Source: JBALVT01 sp036960305 (GTDB lineage Bacteria > Pseudomonadota > Gammaproteobacteria > Pseudomonadales > Halieaceae). Taken from it: a stretch of DNA of 64,000 nt. The stretch lies in assembly GCA_036960305.1 (NCBI GenBank), contig JBALWA010000014.1, positions 1-64,000 of the forward strand, read 5' to 3'. Each line of letters opens with the position of its first letter. The first letter of the stretch is position 1. The notes below the pieces were generated by a model, which had not been told where the DNA came from, searched no databases, and saw only the letters and a program-made list of their open reading frames with translations. Shown here piece by piece: positions 63,920-64,000 of this stretch. A program made the translations under genes and the position numbers.

Positions 63920-64000
63920 AACATGTGTTCCCGGTGGTATGTTTCGAAGTGAAGTACAGTATGTGCTACCGGTTCCAAATAGTGTTGTCCATTGGCAGCA

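Overview
The window looks like chromosomal DNA of an aerobic, probably marine gammaproteobacterium. The housekeeping order rpoE-rseA-rseB-rseC-mucD-lepA-lepB-rnc-era-recO-acpS-cysM-relA-mazG, with sdhE/ygfX next to nadB and ygfZ, is typical of that class. The many TonB-dependent receptors, an arylsulfatase and DUF3604 proteins recall Cellvibrionales-like lineages (Halieaceae/Spongiibacteraceae). That placement is inference from gene content.

Layout. 1-2971: a NUDIX hydrolase cut by the window edge, an M13 lipoprotein peptidase and a DUF442-type phosphatase. 3024-23856: an accessory catabolic island. It holds a crotonase, an AraC-type regulator, a cupin + VOC/VOC/SRPBCC operon, two large TonB receptors, a secreted arylsulfatase, three secreted DUF3604 proteins with PHP-like metal motifs, an SDR epimerase/dehydrogenase, a DUF3313 lipoprotein, a phenol-MetA/SphA-like outer-membrane protein, an Asp/Glu racemase-family enzyme and a small membrane protein. 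23875-31099: TauE/SafE exporter, AldB/ExaC-type aldehyde dehydrogenase, purC, a group II truncated haemoglobin, a second DUF3313 lipoprotein and a third TonB receptor. 31143-40645 and on to 57531: housekeeping genes (trpS, a QTMAN-like glycosyltransferase, M18 aminopeptidase, uppP, tsaB, mobA, an AlgP/histone-H1-like protein, adk, then the mazG-to-rpoE block, nadB, ygfX-sdhE, ygfZ). 57548-63919: a compact, overlapping operon for the deazaflavin cofactor F420 (npdG-cofE-cofD-cofC-fused cofGH) with ung at its end.

The most interesting observation is that the transcription units of the island share an undescribed DNA element. Three sites (6982-7019, 15865-15902, 16990-17027) each hold two 17-bp half-sites (about TGTCRYNAATNATNAAS) whose starts are exactly 21 bp apart. 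That is the geometry of AraC-family operators, and the only regulator gene inside the island is an AraC-family gene at 4015. Single or weaker half-sites lie beside that gene and in the divergent region at 21.8-22.0 kb. This suggests one regulon joining the receptors, sulfatase, DUF3604 proteins, SDR and cupin/VOC enzymes for uptake and breakdown of one unknown, possibly sulfated, substrate.

The island also contains fossils: a 66-bp remnant of a second sulfatase gene between the two receptor genes, and a decayed receptor start 0.2 kb upstream of the second receptor. Together they point to a once-duplicated receptor-sulfatase module. No tRNA, rRNA, CRISPR or insertion sequence was recognised.
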